26,554 bases of DNA from Treponema sp. (GTDB lineage Bacteria > Spirochaetota > Spirochaetia > Treponematales > Breznakiellaceae): NCBI GenBank assembly GCA_031264475.1, contig JAISEA010000033.1, forward strand, positions 1-26,554. Reading direction: 5' to 3'. Below are positions 23,604 to 26,554 of this stretch, piece after piece. Both the position numbers and the translations under genes were made by a program. A model generated the notes under the pieces. That model was not told the DNA's origin. It saw nothing but the letters and a program-made list of their open reading frames with translations, and did no database searches. Numbering within the stretch: the stretch's first letter is position 1; every line of letters starts with the position of its first letter.

Positions 23604-23833
23604 ACGTCTGACACCGCCGATAAGCGCTTATCAGACTTCCATAAGCGCTTGTCACACTTCCATAAGCGCTTATCAGACTTCCATAAGCGCTTGTCACACT
23701 TCTATAAGCGCTTGTCACACTTCCATAAGCGCTTGTCACACTTCCATAAGCGCTTGTCACACTTCCATAGGCGCTTATCACACTTCTATAAGCGCCTATA
23801 GAAAGGCGGCGAGCAGGCGGCGGTGTCAGACGT
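23604..23833. repeat. Perfect 16-bp inverted repeat enclosing the 21-bp array
   Basis: ACGTCTGACACCGCCG (23604-23619) and CGGCGGTGTCAGACGT (23818-23833) are exact inverted copies and bracket array 4. They contain the same CTGACACC motif as the islands at 11040 and 14075. A related 13-base palindrome, GGTGTCAGACACC, lies near 23477. Confidence 0.9.
23620..23800. repeat. 21-bp tandem array, 8 units plus a partial (array 4)
   Basis: Eight units of exactly 21 bp start at 23620 with a ninth partial from 23788. Each carries ATAAGCGCTT and CACTTC (or AGACTTC). Units with CTTAT form the 12-base palindrome ATAAGCGCTTAT; the others have CTTGT, and two late units carry GGCGC or GCGCC changes. Both strands are open and read as SAYQTSI-like or SVTSAYG-like heptads with no start signals. 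Confidence 0.93.
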
Positions 23834-24008
23834 GCGGGTTTTGGGGGGTGGCGGAAGACCGCGCAAGCGGGCTGGAGACAGGGGGGCGCACCACATGGGC
23901 GCCTGTTTGCCCCCCTCCGTTTAGGGAAAGACGCGCCCCCCTCCTGCTTATGCCTGTACGACTTCGCTTCGCTTGTCGGGGTCAGCGGCGCATCCTTCCT
24001 TATAACGA
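23834..24008. other. Inner right part of the inverted-repeat element, G/C-rich, no gene
   Basis: Contains several further hairpins: CCGC/GCGG around GCAA (near 23859), and a GGGGGGC run (near 23881) that can pair with GCCCCCC (near 23909). Nothing here looks like coding sequence. Confidence 0.5.
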
Positions 24009-24108
24009 GTAGGTTCCGCTTGTTTACAAGCGTAACCGTCATCTCAGTGGAAGCGGAACCCCCTTTTGTACAACGCCCATTGTGATGTATTTAAACAGGC
24101 TTCGCCTG
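24009..24108 (-). repeat. Right 100-bp terminal inverted repeat of the 740-bp element
   Basis: Reverse complement of 23369-23468 at about 90% identity without gaps. It ends with CAGGCTTCGCCTG, the complement of the left-end hairpin. No convincing target-site duplication flanks the two ends. The purL promoter lies just outside. Confidence 0.93.
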
Positions 24109-24131
24109 TAGAATAATTCTGCTGGTTTCAC

Positions 24132-24137
24132 TATACT
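24132..24137 (+). promoter_or_regulatory. -10 box for leaderless purL
   Basis: TATACT ends 6 bases before the purL ATG and no Shine-Dalgarno sequence is present. The region 17 bp upstream (TAGAAT) matches the -35 consensus only weakly and abuts the end of the inverted-repeat element. Confidence 0.5.
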
Positions 24138-24143
24138 GTCCCT

Positions 24144-26554
24144 ATGCATCGCGTTTATATAGAAAAGAAGCCGGGGTTTGCCATAGACGCAGAACGCTTG
24201 AAGCACGATCTGCAGGCGTTCCTAGTCGTTCAATGCCCAGAACTGAAAGATTTATCAGCAGTACGCGTCCTACGCCGCTACGACGTTGACGGTTTGACCG
24301 ATGAACAATTCAACGCCGCAGTCGAAAACGTATTCTCCGAACCCCAGTGCGATATAGCTTACCTTCAGACAGCCATCCCTCTCGATACAGAGCCTTTTCC
24401 CCACCAATGTTTCGGCGTGTCCTACTTGAACGGGCAATTCGACCAGCGAGCGGACTCCGCGGAACAGTGCATAGAATTGGTCTGCGGCACGCGCCCAGTC
24501 GTCAAATGCGCCACAATCTATACCCTGCTAAAGAACACCGACAGTTTCTCAGACGAGACAATGTCCGCAGTCAAGAAGTACGTCATCAACCCAGTAGATT
24601 CTTGCGAAATATCCCACGCCCTCCCCCAAACGCTTGACGACAAGCCCTCTCAAGTCAAGCCCACCCCTATTCTCACGGACTTTCGCACGACAAAAGACCT
24701 CGACGCAAGCCAATACGAATTAGCAATGTCGGACGCTGATTTACGCTGTTGTCAGGCGTATTTCGACTCGGTTCACCGCGATCCTACGCTTGCGGAACTC
24801 CGCGTTCTTGACGCTTATTGGTCAGACCATTGCCGACACACCACGTTCACAACCGAGTTGGAATTTGGTGGCAGAGGAAAAGTCTGTAAAGCCCTTGAAT
24901 TATACGAGGCGGCGCGGCGCGAAGTTTATGGGGAAAAAGCACGCCCTCGTACGCTCATGGACATCGCAACCATCGGGGCAAAAGTCTTAAAGAAGCACGG
25001 CTTATTAGACGATCTGGACGAATCGCCGGAAATCAACGCTTGTACCGTGAAGGTTACCGCGGAATTCGCGGACGGCTCGACCGAACCGTGGCTCTTGCTC
25101 TTTAAGAACGAAACCCACAACCACCCGACTGAAATCGAACCCTTCGGCGGCGCGGCGACCTGTTTAGGCGGCGCAATACGAGACCCGCTTTCAGGACGCG
25201 CCTTCGTGCACCAAGCTATGCGGATAACCGGGTGCGGAGACCCACGCCAACCCTTATCAGACACCCTGAACGGCAAGTTGCCGCAGGTGAAGATCGCCCG
25301 CGAAAGCGCGGCAGGCTATTCGTCTTACGGCAATCAGATCGGACTTGCCACAGGACAAGTCGCCGAATTTTACCATGAAGGCTATATCGCCAAACACCTC
25401 GAACTCGGCGCGGTCGTTGGAGCCGCGCCCGCCGCGTGGGTGCGCCGCGAAGAGCCCCAGACAGGCGACGTGGTTCTCCTCGTGGGAGGCAAAACAGGCA
25501 GAGACGGCATCGGCGGCGCCTCTGGTTCGTCAAAGGCGCACACCGACGAATCTATCATCAAATCCGGCGCGGAAGTACAAAAAGGCAACCCGGTTGAAGA
25601 GCGCAAGATTCAGCGGCTATTCCGCAACCCGTCTGTAACGCGCCTTGTCAAACGGTGCAACGACTTCGGCGCCGGCGGGATAGCGATTGCAGTAGGCGAG
25701 CTTGCGGACGGACTAGACATAAACCTCGACGCGGTACCTAAAAAATACACAGGACTAGACGGCGTTGAGACCGCGCTCTCCGAGTCCCAAGAACGCATGG
25801 CAGTCGTGATCGCCCCGGCGGACATAGACGCCTTTATCCAAGCCGCGGACGCGGAGAACCTCGATGCGGTAGCGGTCGCCCGTGTTACGGACGAAAAACG
25901 TGTTCGCATGATGTGGCAAAACCAGACGATAGTTGACCTTTCCCGCGAGTTTCTGAACTCAAACGGCGCGGCGCGGCGCGCGACCGTGGTTCTGGAATAC
26001 GAAAACCAAACAACAGCCCACACAAACACAGGCGCGTTTCTTGCCGATCTCGAAAAGGAACTTGCGTCCCTGCGAACCTGTAGCAGGCGGGGACTGCAAG
26101 AACGATTCGACGGCTCCATCGGCGCAGGCTCGGTCTTATTCCCCTTTGGCGGTGCGACACAGGGAACGCCTGAGTGTGGCATGGTCGCATTACTGCCGTC
26201 TCTGGACAAAGACTCGCGAACCGCGAGTCTGGTCGCGTCTGGCTTTGATCCAGACGCGATGACCGCGAACCCCTACGAAGGCGCGAAGGGGTCCGCACGG
26301 GAGGCGTTAGCAAAAATAGCCTGCATGGGTGGTGAGTGGCGGCGCGCGCGTCTCTCCTTACAAGAGTATTTTGAACGTCCAGACAGCCCGCAATCCTGGG
26401 GACAACCCGCGTCCGCATTGCTCGGCGCCTTGGAAGCGCAACTCGCGCTTGGGACTCCAGCCATCGGCGGAAAAGACTCAATGTCAGGAACGTTTTTCGC
26501 AAACGGAAAGAAACTCGCGGTTCCTCCCACCCTCGTTGTTTTCGCCTTCGGGGT
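24144..26554 (+). CDS. purL: Phosphoribosylformylglycinamidine synthase, partial (C terminus beyond window)
   Basis: PurL converts FGAR and glutamine to FGAM with ATP, the fourth step of purine synthesis. The frame is open from ATG 24144 to the window end, 803 codons. Visible are the N-terminal PurS-like part (about 1-85), the linker, the AYWSDHCRHTTF motif (about 223-234), the ATP-binding NETHNHPTEIEPFGGAAT (about 321-338), GGKTGRDGIGGASGSS, NDFGAGGIA, and the second-half GGKDSMSG motif (about 774-781). The length reached suggests the long, single-chain form of about 1,250 residues with a C-terminal glutaminase domain, as in clostridia, but that domain lies outside. The start is supported by the promoter 6 bases upstream and family-like MHRVYIEKKPGF. 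Confidence 0.95.
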   Translation, partial: MHRVYIEKKPGFAIDAERLKHDLQAFLVVQCPELKDLSAVRVLRRYDVDGLTDEQFNAAVENVFSEPQCDIAYLQTAIPLDTEPFPHQCFGVSYLNGQFDQRADSAEQCIELVCGTRPVVKCATIYTLLKNTDSFSDETMSAVKKYVINPVDSCEISHALPQTLDDKPSQVKPTPILTDFRTTKDLDASQYELAMSDADLRCCQAYFDSVHRDPTLAELRVLDAYWSDHCRHTTFTTELEFGGRGKVCKALELYEAARREVYGEKARPRTLMDIATIGAKVLKKHGLLDDLDESPEINACTVKVTAEFADGSTEPWLLLFKNETHNHPTEIEPFGGAATCLGGAIRDPLSGRAFVHQAMRITGCGDPRQPLSDTLNGKLPQVKIARESAAGYSSYGNQIGLATGQVAEFYHEGYIAKHLELGAVVGAAPAAWVRREEPQTGDVVLLVGGKTGRDGIGGASGSSKAHTDESIIKSGAEVQKGNPVEERKIQRLFRNPSVTRLVKRCNDFGAGGIAIAVGELADGLDINLDAVPKKYTGLDGVETALSESQERMAVVIAPADIDAFIQAADAENLDAVAVARVTDEKRVRMMWQNQTIVDLSREFLNSNGAARRATVVLEYENQTTAHTNTGAFLADLEKELASLRTCSRRGLQERFDGSIGAGSVLFPFGGATQGTPECGMVALLPSLDKDSRTASLVASGFDPDAMTANPYEGAKGSAREALAKIACMGGEWRRARLSLQEYFERPDSPQSWGQPASALLGALEAQLALGTPAIGGKDSMSGTFFANGKKLAVPPTLVVFAFG

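Noticed and set aside
23620..23800. CRISPR array
   Set aside because: Units are contiguous 21-mers without unique spacers, and no cas gene is in the window. The same holds for the other three arrays.
23509..24042. Frames of 140-177 codons over array 4 on both strands
   Set aside because: They coincide with the inverted-repeat element and array and have no start signals or recognisable domains.

Overview
The window looks like a chromosome segment of a Treponema-type spirochaete, probably a gut or free-living relative rather than a reduced pathogen. The clues are a dnaG-rpoD block, an hprK-ptsH pair, a cyclophilin-FKBP fusion of the kind described in Treponema denticola, a spirochaete-style lipobox, a chemoreceptor and retained arginine (argC) and purine (purL) biosynthesis. 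Genus is an inference; no rRNA or tRNA gene was recognised.

Layout. 1-2014 (minus): a restriction-modification methylase carrying an N-terminal nuclease-like domain, followed by the first codons of a specificity subunit in another frame. 2101-2958 (plus): rsmA/ksgA. 2968-5086 (minus): a Rossmann-like unknown, then hprK-ptsH. 5228-10867 (minus, read right to left): dnaG, rpoD, a coiled-coil zinc-ribbon protein and argC, probably one unit. 10868-12180: 1.3 kb without a convincing gene, made of repeats. 12181-13909 (plus): a helical/beta-domain unknown, a small exported protein and an LpoB/CsgG-like protein. 14279-16707 (plus): cyclophilin-FKBP foldase, ispH and pth. 16708-18177: two 21-bp tandem arrays and a hairpin-rich stretch. 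18178-20949 (plus): an exported protein and a methyl-accepting chemotaxis protein. 21075-23368 (plus): a six-helix membrane protein and a TPR lipoprotein. 23369-24108: a 740-bp element with 100-bp inverted ends. 24144-end: partial purL.

The most unusual content is intergenic. Four tandem arrays of unrelated sequence all have a period of exactly 21 bp. Degenerate 7-bp (heptamer) repeats occur in or beside three of the repeat regions. A CTGACACC-type motif recurs in the large islands. Two homopolymer tracts of exactly 11 C lie in intergenic DNA. A second theme is leaderless expression: rsmA, the Rossmann-like gene, hprK, the foldase gene, the membrane-protein gene and purL each have a -10-like hexamer ending 6-8 bases before the start codon and no Shine-Dalgarno sequence, while most operon-internal genes have one. 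The A8 tract at the methylase/specificity junction suggests frameshifting or phase variation.
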